DNA of 10,526 bases. Origin: Actinomycetes bacterium. Its GTDB lineage: Bacteria; Actinomycetota; Coriobacteriia; WRKU01; WQUG01. The notes beneath the pieces were generated by a model that was given only the letters and a program-made list of their open reading frames with translations, ran no database searches and had not been told where the DNA came from. The DNA lies in contig JAIRWZ010000151.1 of the NCBI GenBank assembly GCA_031268615.1, forward strand, positions 1-10,526. The letters are read 5' to 3'. The translations under genes and the position numbers were made by a program. Each line of letters starts with the position of its first letter. Position 1 is the stretch's first letter. Positions 1-6,386 of this stretch are shown piece after piece.

Positions 1-593
1 ACACGGTTGACGGAGTCCGCATTACGGGCGATGTATTCCTTGACGGCGAAAATGTATACGACAAAGGCGTTGACGTAACCATTCTGCGAAAAAAAGTAGG
101 CATGGTGTTTCAGTCTCCCAACCCTTTTCCCATGAGCGTCTACGACAACATCGCTTATGGACCACGCATGCATGGCTTAAAAAAACGTATCGCACTGGAC
201 GAAATTGTTGAGAAGAGCTTGCGGGACGCTGCCATTTGGGATGAAGCAAAAGATCGCTTAAAAAAGTCCGCGCTGGGATTGTCCGGCGGGCAACAGCAAC
301 GGCTTTGCATCGCGCGCGCGTTGGCGACACAACCGGAAGTGCTGCTGATGGACGAGCCTACCAGCGCCCTTGACCCCATATCGACCACCAGAATTGAAGA
401 ACTTGTCTCAGAATTAAAAAAGAACTACAGCATTGTTATCGTCACCCACAATATGCAGCAAGCTGCTCGAATTTCTGACTATACCGCATTTTTCCTTCTG
501 GGTGAACTCATTGAAAATAATAAGACGAAGACCATCTTTTCCAGTCCCACGGACAAGCGGACCGAAGATTACATAACTGGACGTTTCGGCTAA
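1..593 (+). CDS. pstB: Phosphate ABC transporter ATP-binding protein PstB, 5'-truncated
   Basis: This is the ATPase of the high-affinity phosphate importer PstSCAB; it powers uptake from the cytoplasmic face of the membrane. The reading frame is open from base 3, so the gene begins left of the window. About 196 residues are present against roughly 250 for the family, and the Walker A loop is missing because of the window edge. Visible are the Q-loop with the PstB-typical stretch [10 protein letters not shown] (from base 102) followed by [12 protein letters not shown], the ABC signature LSGGQQQR, the Walker B/D-loop [12 protein letters not shown] and the switch histidine in [13 protein letters not shown]. 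The PNPFP and YGPR.HG words separate PstB from other ABC ATPases. phoU follows after 30 bases on the same strand, the usual pst-phoU arrangement. Nothing suggests a broken gene. Confidence 0.96.
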   Translation, partial: TVDGVRITGDVFLDGENVYDKGVDVTILRKKVGMVFQSPNPFPMSVYDNIAYGPRMHGLKKRIALDEIVEKSLRDAAIWDEAKDRLKKSALGLSGGQQQRLCIARALATQPEVLLMDEPTSALDPISTTRIEELVSELKKNYSIVIVTHNMQQAARISDYTAFFLLGELIENNKTKTIFSSPTDKRTEDYITGRFG

Positions 594-606
594 AAGTGAA
601 TACAAT

Positions 607-615
607 GAAGAGGAG
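607..615 (+). promoter_or_regulatory. Ribosome binding site of phoU
   Basis: The bases GAAGAGGAG lie 8 bases before the phoU ATG at 624. This is the clearest Shine-Dalgarno match in the left operon and fixes the phoU start. Confidence 0.7.
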
Positions 616-623
616 ACACCCTA

Positions 624-1283
624 ATGAGCCGCGCAAATTTTGAACATAAAATCAAGCAACTGCATATTGAAATTATTCGCATGGGCGGCCTGGTCGAAGT
701 TGCCGTCGAAGACTCTGTGCAAGTTTTTGAGCATAACAACCGGGAACTGTGTGAGGCCATTATTGAAAACGACACCACTATTGACGAGGCAGAAAAAAGA
801 ATTGAATCCAAATGCCTTTGGCTTATCGCGCGTGAACAGCCGATTGCTTCTGATTTGCGAGAAATCACGACCGCATTGAAAATCATCACCGATATGGAGC
901 GCATTGGTGACCATGCAGTAGACATAGCAGAACTGGCCATGCGAACGGTTGGGAAAAACGCCTTCGCTGATTCCAGCCATATTTCACAGATGGCTGCCAC
1001 CGTCATCGAAATCGTACACAGCGCTATCACTGCTTACGCAAATTACGACCTGGAGCTTGCAGAGTCCACCGGAGAAAAAGACAGCGTCGTTGATGAATAC
1101 TTTTCTCTCGTCAAGCAAGAACTCGTGCAGATATTCGCCACTCAACCCCAACGCATGAACAACGCCATTGACTTTTTACTCATCGCAAAATATCTGGAGC
1201 GCATTGCTGACCATGCCGTCAACATCTGCGGTTGGGTTCGATTTTCCCAGACAGGAGAGCATAAAAATACGCTTATTTTTTGA
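624..1283 (+). CDS. phoU: Phosphate signalling protein PhoU
   Basis: PhoU is a cytoplasmic helical-bundle protein. It links the state of the Pst transporter to the PhoR kinase and limits phosphate uptake. The 219 residues match the usual family length, and the two PhoU half-repeats are visible. Each carries the conserved metal-binding helix: TDMERIGDHAVDIAE at about 89-103 and KYLERIADHAVNICGW at about 189-204. In the second helix the usual IAEW ending reads ICGW, so a commonly acidic position is glycine. The metal-ligand pattern E..xD...D itself is intact in both repeats. The ATG at 624 has a good ribosome binding site and begins the expected N-terminal helix. The gene sits between pstB and a two-component pair, which is strong context for phosphate signalling. 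Confidence 0.97.
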   Translation: MSRANFEHKIKQLHIEIIRMGGLVEVAVEDSVQVFEHNNRELCEAIIENDTTIDEAEKRIESKCLWLIAREQPIASDLREITTALKIITDMERIGDHAVDIAELAMRTVGKNAFADSSHISQMAATVIEIVHSAITAYANYDLELAESTGEKDSVVDEYFSLVKQELVQIFATQPQRMNNAIDFLLIAKYLERIADHAVNICGWVRFSQTGEHKNTLIF

Positions 1284-1296
1284 GCGCAACGCTATC

Positions 1297-1992
1297 ATGA
1301 ATAAAACAATTTGCATAGTAGAGGATGATGCAAACATTCGGGAAATGATTCGGATGGCGCTGACTTCGTTTTCATATGACGTCACTGCCTTTGACAACGC
1401 AGAAGACGCCCTGGACTCTGTTTTCCGAGATCTACCGGACTTGCTTATCTTCGACATTATGTTACCGGGCATGAGCGGCCTGGAGGCAACTCAACTCATA
1501 CGAGACAATCCAAAAACTAAAGATCTGCCCATTATCCTGCTGACGGCAAAAGATACCGAACTTGACAAAGTGACCGGGCTTGATTGTGGCGCCGATGATT
1601 ACATCGCAAAACCGTTCGGAGTAATGGAGCTTGGCGCGCGCATTCGCTCTCTCCTCCGTCGAACTGACACCGACGATACGCATATAGTAGAAAACCTGGT
1701 CGTATCTGACTTGTCGATTAATTACAAAACGCGCGAAGTGACACACAGGGACAAGCCCCTTGATTTAACCTTCAAGGAATACGAACTCTTGTGTTTGCTC
1801 GTACAGGAACGTGACAGAATTGTTCCCCGTGAGGAACTCTTGACCACCATCTGGGGCTTTGAATTTATGGGAGAATCCCGCACTTTAGACATTCATGTAC
1901 GCACCTTACGGCAAAAACTTGGCGACGGAGCAGATGAACCAACCTACATTAAAACCGTGCGCAATGTCGGCTATCGTTTTATCGGAGACTAA
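1297..1992 (+). CDS. phoP: OmpR/PhoB-type response regulator of the phosphate operon (PhoP/PhoB-like)
   Basis: This is a two-component transcription factor, probably the phosphate regulator phosphorylated by the kinase encoded next. It has 231 residues. The N-terminal receiver domain (about 3-120) shows the acidic pair E9-D10, phospho-acceptor D53 in LLIFDIMLPGMSG, switch T83 in LLTAKD and K105 in YIAKPFG. The C-terminal winged helix (about 130-230) shows LTFKEYELL, the recognition-helix words TLDIHVRTLRQKLGD and the terminal IKTVRNVGYRF. The frame is open far upstream, but ATG 1297 is chosen because it places the first beta strand (ICIVEDD) at the family position. It begins 13 bases after the phoU stop with only a weak GAGC ribosome site, so translational coupling is likely. 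Family is certain. The Pho role is inferred from neighbours. Confidence 0.93.
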   Translation: MNKTICIVEDDANIREMIRMALTSFSYDVTAFDNAEDALDSVFRDLPDLLIFDIMLPGMSGLEATQLIRDNPKTKDLPIILLTAKDTELDKVTGLDCGADDYIAKPFGVMELGARIRSLLRRTDTDDTHIVENLVVSDLSINYKTREVTHRDKPLDLTFKEYELLCLLVQERDRIVPREELLTTIWGFEFMGESRTLDIHVRTLRQKLGDGADEPTYIKTVRNVGYRFIGD

Positions 1993-1993
1993 T

Positions 1994-3694
1994 ATGAAAA
2001 GAGCTATTTACTACCGGCTCATCGTGTTGGCGCTTGCCGCGCTGTCCATTTGTAGCGGTATCTCTGCGATGATGTATGCCGTCTCTACCCAGAACCAGAC
2101 AAAAGCATGGCTGACCATGCTGGCAGTCTCTACGGCGGAAAACTACACCCACACTACCGATGTATCCGCCTTGGCGCGAGCAGCGGGCAATAATCGCGTG
2201 ACCATCATCGCACCGGACGGTACCGTGCTGGCAGATTCAGAAGCAAATGCCGCCGACATGGAAAACCATGCTGACCGCGAAGAAGTAAAGTACGCAAAAA
2301 CGGGCGATGTGTATATCGCCATGCGCAAAAGCGATACCTTAAACGAAATGTTTATGTATGTGTCGGTGAAAACCGCTGACGGAACCATTGTCAGACTTGC
2401 GCACAGCTATTCGGGATTATTGCACAATCTGGTCGTTCAGTTACCCGCCATTCTGGTCGCCTTAATTGCCGCCCTCATTCTGTCGCTGGTCTTAGCAGAC
2501 CGTTTTTCAAAGACGGTCACGAAACCTTTTGAGAAAGTAGTGGATGCGCTATCGGCTCACGAATATGCGGAACTGGGACAGTACAATTCTCCCTATTACG
2601 AAATAGACAAAATAATGCAAACGCTACAGGAACTGTTGCGGGAAATAACTGATTCCAATACAAAACTACAAGAAGAGCGTGAACGAGTTGACTACATTCT
2701 CTCGAACATGGCAGAAGGATTTGTCCTTGTGGACAAGAAAAAGAACATTCTTTTGTGCAATGCCAGCGCAAAAGAGTTTTTCGGACACAGCCCTGACCTC
2801 CAGCTGGAAAGCATTTATAACCTGACAAGAAATCAAACCGTCATAAATGCCCTGCAATCCGCGTTTGACAGTGGACAATCTACTATGTTCGACCTCAGGC
2901 TACAAGAAAACCTGATTGTCAACCTCTACATTTCCCCCTCAATCCCGTCAGAATACGAAACCGGCGCAACCCTGCTGATTGTCGATATGACCGCCGAGAG
3001 ACAGCTGGAACAACAAAAACGTGATTTCTTTTCCAATGCTTCCCACGAATTAAAAACCCCGATTACCTCTATTCTGGGATTTTCCGAAATGCTGGGGAAG
3101 GGAATCGTGGTAAGCGAAGAGGAAAAGGCCATCGCAATACATCGGATTGGCACCGAAGCAAAACGACTGTCAGAACTTATCGGTGATATATTGACCATTT
3201 CAAAACTCGAGTCAAACAGCGGTGGCCAGGAACGTACGCTGGTCAATCTGAATGAAATTATCACGGAAGCTATCGACGCAGTCTCCCCAATCAAAGACAA
3301 CATCTCTATAGAAGTTAACGCCGACGCACACGATATTTTTTATCAGGCTAATCAGCGGCAGATGTACGAACTGTGCGTCAACTTAATTGAAAACGCCATC
3401 AAATACAATACGCCCAACGGAACGGTATCTCTCACGCTGAAAGATGAAGGAACCAATGTCGTCCTGTCCATTCGGGACACGGGTATCGGAATTCCACCCG
3501 AATACCAAGCACGGGTATTTGAACGCTTCTTCCGGGTTGATTACGGTCGGGATAAAAAAGTCGGCGGCACGGGACTGGGCCTGTCCATCGTCAAACATAT
3601 CGTCAGCATGTACGGTGGGGAAATATCTCTACAGAGCAGAAAAGATGAAGGAACAACCATCACGGTATTCCTCCCCGTTGACTCTACCGTTTGA
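1994..3694 (+). CDS. phoR: PhoR-type membrane sensor histidine kinase
   Basis: This 566-residue kinase would phosphorylate the regulator just upstream when phosphate is low. In order it shows TM1 (about 8-30) and an extracytoplasmic PAS-like domain (about 35-140). That domain carries hallmarks of Gram-positive PhoR: RVTIIAPDGTVLADSE and MENHADREEVKYA. Then come TM2 (about 147-168), a short HAMP-like linker, a cytoplasmic PAS domain (about 232-335), and the HisKA domain with phospho-acceptor H351 in NASHELKTPI. The HATPase domain has N463/N467 in NLIENAIKYN, D495 in DTGIGIP, and GGTGLGLSIVKH. ATG 1994 follows the regulator stop by one base, with GGAG at 1984-1987 as ribosome site. An upstream in-frame extension exists but lies inside the regulator gene and would add non-membrane sequence before TM1. 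No catalytic residue is missing. Confidence 0.95.
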   Translation: MKRAIYYRLIVLALAALSICSGISAMMYAVSTQNQTKAWLTMLAVSTAENYTHTTDVSALARAAGNNRVTIIAPDGTVLADSEANAADMENHADREEVKYAKTGDVYIAMRKSDTLNEMFMYVSVKTADGTIVRLAHSYSGLLHNLVVQLPAILVALIAALILSLVLADRFSKTVTKPFEKVVDALSAHEYAELGQYNSPYYEIDKIMQTLQELLREITDSNTKLQEERERVDYILSNMAEGFVLVDKKKNILLCNASAKEFFGHSPDLQLESIYNLTRNQTVINALQSAFDSGQSTMFDLRLQENLIVNLYISPSIPSEYETGATLLIVDMTAERQLEQQKRDFFSNASHELKTPITSILGFSEMLGKGIVVSEEEKAIAIHRIGTEAKRLSELIGDILTISKLESNSGGQERTLVNLNEIITEAIDAVSPIKDNISIEVNADAHDIFYQANQRQMYELCVNLIENAIKYNTPNGTVSLTLKDEGTNVVLSIRDTGIGIPPEYQARVFERFFRVDYGRDKKVGGTGLGLSIVKHIVSMYGGEISLQSRKDEGTTITVFLPVDSTV

Positions 3695-3701
3695 CTCTAC
3701 C
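3678..3701 (+). repeat. Direct repeat of TTGACTCTACC across the phoR stop codon
   Basis: TTGACTCTACC occurs at 3678-3688, inside the last codons of phoR, and again at 3691-3701. The second copy supplies the TGA stop (3692-3694) from its own TTGAC. The period is 13 bases. A slippage or micro-duplication origin is plausible, so the C-terminal residues and stop position of phoR may be recent. Confidence 0.8.
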
Positions 3702-3736
3702 CCGCCCGTAGTGCCCTACCCGTAGTGCCCCGCCCC
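3700..3736 (-). other. Putative G-quadruplex motif on the - strand
   Basis: On the - strand, six runs of three or four G are separated by loops of 1, 6, 2, 6 and 1 bases. In + coordinates the C-runs are 3700-3703, 3705-3707, 3714-3716, 3719-3721, 3728-3731 and 3733-3736. This meets the standard G3+N1-7 rule with two spare runs. RNA reading through the 3' end of the importer operon would carry it, and it lies in the template strand for Pho-operon read-through. Folding in the cell is not shown by sequence alone. Confidence 0.6.
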
Positions 3737-3776
3737 TCCACCGCAAACCACCAGCCGCAGTAAAACCCTCCACCGC
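3705..3776 (+). repeat. Short direct repeats in the convergent junction
   Basis: CCCGTAGTGCCC occurs at 3705-3716 and 3719-3730 (period 14). CCCTCCACCGC occurs at 3734-3744 and 3766-3776 (period 32). Together with the repeat over the phoR stop, almost the whole gap consists of small duplications. No gene is visible here. Confidence 0.75.
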
Positions 3777-3804
3777 GAGCCATGTTCCTTGCATGCCCCT
3801 CGCG
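3774..3804 (-). terminator. Weak hairpin after the last importer permease gene
   Basis: CGCGAG (3774-3779) pairs with CTCGCG (3799-3804). A possible inner CATG/CATG stem lies at 3781-3784 and 3792-3795. Read on the - strand, it begins 5 bases after the permease stop. A TTTT run follows only after about 8 bases, so it is a poor intrinsic terminator. It may instead be a 3'-end stabilising hairpin. Confidence 0.3.
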
Positions 3805-3808
3805 CCTA

Positions 3809-4495
3809 TTAGCCGATAGAGCCGCGACCGGCTGACAGGCGTTTCTGCAACGCACGGGCAACCAGCGAAATAGCAAAGTTAATGCTGAAGTAGAACAAAG
3901 CAATGACCGCATAAATCATCAAAATCTGTCCCACCCCGGAAAACAGAGACTTCAAGATATTGCCACGAGCCGTCAGCTCGACCACCCCTAAAAGCAAGGC
4001 AAAGGACGAGTCTTTAATGGCCGTAACGAACTGGCTGACGATGGGCGGTATCATTTTCGTCACCGATTGTGGCAGCACGATATGGCGCAAAATCTGCAGA
4101 TAGGACATGCCCTGACTGCGAGCCGCCTCCCACTGTCCCTTGGGGACGGAATTCAGTCCACCGCGCACCACTTCGGCGATGACCGCCGTCGTAAATACTG
4201 TCAGCGCCAAAATAGCCGCTGCCACGTCTTTCATCTGCCCTACCAGAAAGCAGAACAACATCAGCAAGATGAGGGGGATATTGCGGATAAACTCGATATA
4301 AGCCGTAGCAATCCAGCTGATAACCGGTGCGCGTGAATAACGGGCAACGCCAACGACAATACCAAAGACAAACGCCAACAAAATCGACACGCCCGAAATA
4401 TAGAGCGTGATTTTCAGACCATCCAGCAAACTCGCCCAAAACCAGGGACGGGATAGCATGAAGCCAATGGTGGTGGTATTGACGGCAGCATTCAT
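3809..4495 (-). CDS. Polar amino acid ABC transporter permease (GlnP/HisM family), last gene of operon
   Basis: One of two membrane permeases of an amino acid importer, 228 residues. Hydrophobic helices fall at about 27-50, 58-86, 90-108, 150-175 and 190-218. The cytoplasmic EAA loop that contacts the ATPase is at about 108-131: EVVRGGLNSVPKGQWEAARSQ. The stretch IEFIRNIPLILLMLF just before it is a GlnP-family hallmark. ATG 4495 is chosen because it overlaps the upstream permease stop in TAATG and has a GGGGGGCAGG ribosome site a few bases before. A longer in-frame form beginning near 4570 would lie inside the upstream gene and add a charged non-membrane tail, so it is rejected. Stop-start overlap implies coupled, roughly equal synthesis of the two permeases, which pair as a heterodimer in this family. 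Substrate is inferred from the binding protein. Confidence 0.93.
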   Translation of the reverse strand: MNAAVNTTTIGFMLSRPWFWASLLDGLKITLYISGVSILLAFVFGIVVGVARYSRAPVISWIATAYIEFIRNIPLILLMLFCFLVGQMKDVAAAILALTVFTTAVIAEVVRGGLNSVPKGQWEAARSQGMSYLQILRHIVLPQSVTKMIPPIVSQFVTAIKDSSFALLLGVVELTARGNILKSLFSGVGQILMIYAVIALFYFSINFAISLVARALQKRLSAGRGSIG

Positions 4496-5223
4496 TATGC
4501 CTGCCCCCCGCCCTGTGCGGCTTCGGCGCGGTCTTCCAGTCTCTTTGCCAGAAAAGCCAGCGGATAACACAAACAGAAATACAGCACCATGGCTACCAGA
4601 TAGACAGGCCCCGGATTATAGTTGGCAGCCTGAATGGATTTCGCCTGATACATCAAATCAAAAGCGCCAATATAGAGCAACACCGAGGTGTTCTTAATCA
4701 GATTGACCGCCTGATTGGTCAGCGGTGGCAAGACAACCGTCAAGGCCTGCGGAATAACCACATGGCGCATGGCCTGCACATACGACATGCCCTGTGACAG
4801 CGAAGCCTCCAGCTGTCCTTTCGATATAGACTGGATACCGGCACGCACGGCCTCAGAAATATAGGCCCCGTGATAGATACCGACACCGATGACGCCAACC
4901 ATCAACACCGGCACGGCGTTAAACTGCGGCCAGACAATCGGCAGCCCAAAGCCCAGAAACACGACTTGCAGCATGAGCGGTGTGTTCTGGAAAAACTCAA
5001 CATAGACGCGGGCAACAGCACGCAACGGCTTCCAGTTGGAAGCCGATAGCACACCAAAGACGATACCCAGAACCAACGCCAACGCCAGCGCCAGAACCGA
5101 GGCCACGATCGTGATACCTAAACCTGAAAATATCAGACCCAGATGGTCGCCCAAACTCGCCCACTTCGCAGACGAAAACATCAGCGACAGATTGCCCAGC
5201 CATTGTATAAAGCCGTCAAACAT
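4495..5223 (-). CDS. Polar amino acid ABC transporter permease (GlnP/HisQ family)
   Basis: The second permease subunit of the importer, 242 residues. After an amphipathic N-terminus, hydrophobic helices lie at about 28-60, 66-96, 103-120, 160-185 and 204-226. The EAA loop is at about 124-147 (EAVRAGIQSISKGQLEASLSQ), and VYVEFFQNTPLMLQVVF is the family signature before it. ATG 5223 is the only good start. The upstream bases GGGGCGCGC give a modest ribosome site. The C-terminal tail, rich in Ala, Gly and Gln, ends in the TAATG overlap with the next permease. It lies 213 bases downstream of the binding-protein gene, a gap filled by a palindromic element, whereas the permease-permease junction has no gap. 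That difference suggests separate control of binding protein and permeases. Confidence 0.93.
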   Translation of the reverse strand: MFDGFIQWLGNLSLMFSSAKWASLGDHLGLIFSGLGITIVASVLALALALVLGIVFGVLSASNWKPLRAVARVYVEFFQNTPLMLQVVFLGFGLPIVWPQFNAVPVLMVGVIGVGIYHGAYISEAVRAGIQSISKGQLEASLSQGMSYVQAMRHVVIPQALTVVLPPLTNQAVNLIKNTSVLLYIGAFDLMYQAKSIQAANYNPGPVYLVAMVLYFCLCYPLAFLAKRLEDRAEAAQGGGQA

Positions 5224-5267
5224 GCGCGCCCCGCGCCCACCGTACCGGTACCATCATCATGCCACTC

Positions 5268-5304
5268 AAAAAGGCGCCGTCAGCAGATCGGTAGGGACAC
5301 CTTT
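5268..5304 (-). terminator. Terminator-like stem formed partly by the end of the palindromic element
   Basis: On the - strand RNA, AAAGGUGUC (complement of 5296-5304) can pair with GGCGCCUUU (complement of 5270-5278). The 9-bp stem has two G-U pairs and a loop of 17 bases. Two more U follow, making five U in a row after GGCGCC. It lies between the binding-protein and permease genes, so it would act as partial termination. Its 5' arm is also part of the long palindrome, so the two folds exclude each other. Confidence 0.4.
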
Positions 5305-5396
5305 CGGGCGCAAACCGCCCGATTGCTGTCCGCTCACGTTCACTCACGACAGGCAGACAGCAATCCGCCGCAGCGCGGCGGAAAGCTGCCCCTACC
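5290..5396. mobile_element. 107-base palindromic, MITE-like element
   Basis: This is a non-coding inverted repeat of two 41-base arms (5290-5330 and 5356-5396) around a 25-base centre. The outermost 16 bases, GGTAGGGACACCTTTC, match the reverse complement of the other end at 14 of 16 positions. The innermost 10, GATTGCTGTC and GACAGCAATC, match perfectly. Between these, each arm carries its own small hairpin: TCGGGCG/CGCCCGA at 5304-5322 and TCCGCCGC/GCGGCGGA at 5364-5382. No obvious target-site duplication flanks it and no transposase is encoded. Terminal inverted repeats on a short non-coding palindrome in an operon gap fit a MITE or REP-type element. It lies 40 bases after the binding-protein stop and 66 bases before the permease start, so its hairpins are in the operon mRNA. 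Confidence 0.7.
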
Positions 5397-5436
5397 ACAA
5401 AAACCACTGCAACAAAAACACAGCAATACAGCACGA

Positions 5437-6279
5437 TTACTTCAGGTTGTACTCGGCCAGCAGCGTGTCCATCTCGCCGTTCGCCTTAACATCAGCGACG
5501 AATTTGTTCACGAAATCTGCCAAACCAGTGTTGTCCTTCTTAGTCGCAATGCCGTAATCCTGAGGGCTAAAGCTATCAGGCAGAATTTGACGCTCATCAT
5601 CCAGATAACCGGCCAGAATCGAACGGTCAACAGAAAACGCGTCCACCTTACCGGATTTCAACGCCGCTGAAATCTCAGGATAGGTCTGAAACTCGGTAAA
5701 CTTCACCTTGGTACCCAGATTATCAACCTCTGCCTGCACCGCATCTTTCGAGGTCGCACCCTGTGCTACACCAATAGTCTTCCCATCCAGTGACTTCAAA
5801 TCGGTGAACCCATTCTTCGTTTCCACCAACAGACCGACGCTGTCCTGATAATACGGGTCGCTAAAGTTCCACTGCTCCTTGCGCTCCGGCTTAATCGTAA
5901 AGGTCGCGATGACCATGTCGATTTGCCCGTTATCCAGCAGTGTGCCGCGTGTCTCGGCAGTCACCGGAGTAAAATCTACCTTGGTCTCATCATCCAGAAT
6001 CAACCCAGCCAGCTTGTGCGCCAAGTCAATTTCCAGACCTTCAAACTCCCCGGTCTCTGGATTCAGCAGCCCAAAGCCCGGCACGTCTGACTTGACGCCC
6101 ACCTTCAGAACTCCCGCGTCCTTGATAGCCTGAATAGCCGGGTCAACACTGCCCTCGCCCGTGCCATCCGCGACCTCCGTGTCTCCGCTTGTGTTGTCGG
6201 CTGCCTTACCGCAACCCGTCAGCGCGAACACACTGACGACCAGCACCAGCGCCAGCCCTAACATCAAATACTTTTTCAT
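5437..6279 (-). CDS. peb1A: Peb1A-like amino acid-binding lipoprotein (probable aspartate/glutamate)
   Basis: The extracytoplasmic solute-binding protein of the importer, 280 residues. It has a lipoprotein signal: Lys-Lys, a hydrophobic core and lipobox LTGC with C23 as the lipidated residue. A Gly/Asp/Glu-rich linker (24-45) follows, then an SBP_bac_3 domain (about 57-278). From memory, several blocks match Campylobacter Peb1A closely: LKVGVKSDVPGFGLL, TRGTLLDNG, IATFTIKPERK, NFSDPYYQDSVGLLV, DAFSVDRSILAGY and ILPDSFSPQDYGIATKKD. Peb1A binds aspartate and glutamate, so those are the likely ligands; R133 (PERK) and D218 (SVD) would be expected to hold the alpha-carboxyl and amino groups. ATG 6279 follows an AGGAAAGG ribosome site. 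Substrate choice is inference, and the symbol marks resemblance, not proven orthology. Confidence 0.93.
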   Translation of the reverse strand: MKKYLMLGLALVLVVSVFALTGCGKAADNTSGDTEVADGTGEGSVDPAIQAIKDAGVLKVGVKSDVPGFGLLNPETGEFEGLEIDLAHKLAGLILDDETKVDFTPVTAETRGTLLDNGQIDMVIATFTIKPERKEQWNFSDPYYQDSVGLLVETKNGFTDLKSLDGKTIGVAQGATSKDAVQAEVDNLGTKVKFTEFQTYPEISAALKSGKVDAFSVDRSILAGYLDDERQILPDSFSPQDYGIATKKDNTGLADFVNKFVADVKANGEMDTLLAEYNLK

Positions 6280-6297
6280 AACCCTTTCCTTTCTCTC

Positions 6298-6315
6298 AGA
6301 GGTATCCCTACCTCT
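6298..6315 (-). promoter_or_regulatory. Perfect hairpin just upstream of the binding-protein ribosome site
   Basis: AGAGGTA and TACCTCT form a perfect 7-bp stem with a 4-base loop. On the - strand the stem ends about 18 bases before the ATG at 6279, directly ahead of the AGGAAAGG ribosome site. It has no following U-run, so it is not a terminator. A 5' hairpin that protects a processed binding-protein mRNA is possible. The rest of 6316-6386 shows no clear promoter. Confidence 0.45.
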
Positions 6316-6386
6316 TAATCCCTTTTCAAACGACCGGAGTGAGTACGTCCATACCAGACTTGTCCTACCCCTTTCATCCGGCGCCT

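Larger units (their letters stand above)
3695..3776 (+). terminator. C-rich, G-poor tract: candidate Rho loading region for the Pho operon
   Basis: By direct count this 82-base stretch after phoR holds 43 C and 13 G on the + strand, with many pyrimidine-C steps. Having so few G residues, the + strand RNA has little hairpin potential. C-rich, G-poor, unstructured RNA just past a stop codon is the known signature of a Rho utilisation site. No intrinsic hairpin with a U-run is seen here for the + operon. The functional assignment is inference. Confidence 0.35.

Noticed and set aside
1168..1296. N-terminal extension of the response regulator
   Set aside because: It lies inside phoU and would add 43 residues before a receiver domain that normally begins within the first few residues.
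3695..3808. CRISPR-like array
   Set aside because: The repeats are 11-12 bases, of different sequence and in pairs, not regular 23-40 base repeats with unique spacers.
4496..4570. N-terminal extension of the last permease
   Set aside because: It would add a charged, non-membrane segment encoded over the upstream permease gene. The TAATG overlap and ribosome site support ATG 4495.
5321..5365. Operator for a dimeric repressor (GATTGCTGTC inverted repeat)
   Set aside because: The 25-base spacing is too wide, and the repeat is the inner part of a much longer palindrome within the operon, not near a promoter.
5036..5670. Long + strand open frames across the importer gap and binding-protein gene
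   Set aside because: They are antisense to clear genes or to the palindrome, rich in Arg, Pro, Gln and His, and carry no recognisable domain.
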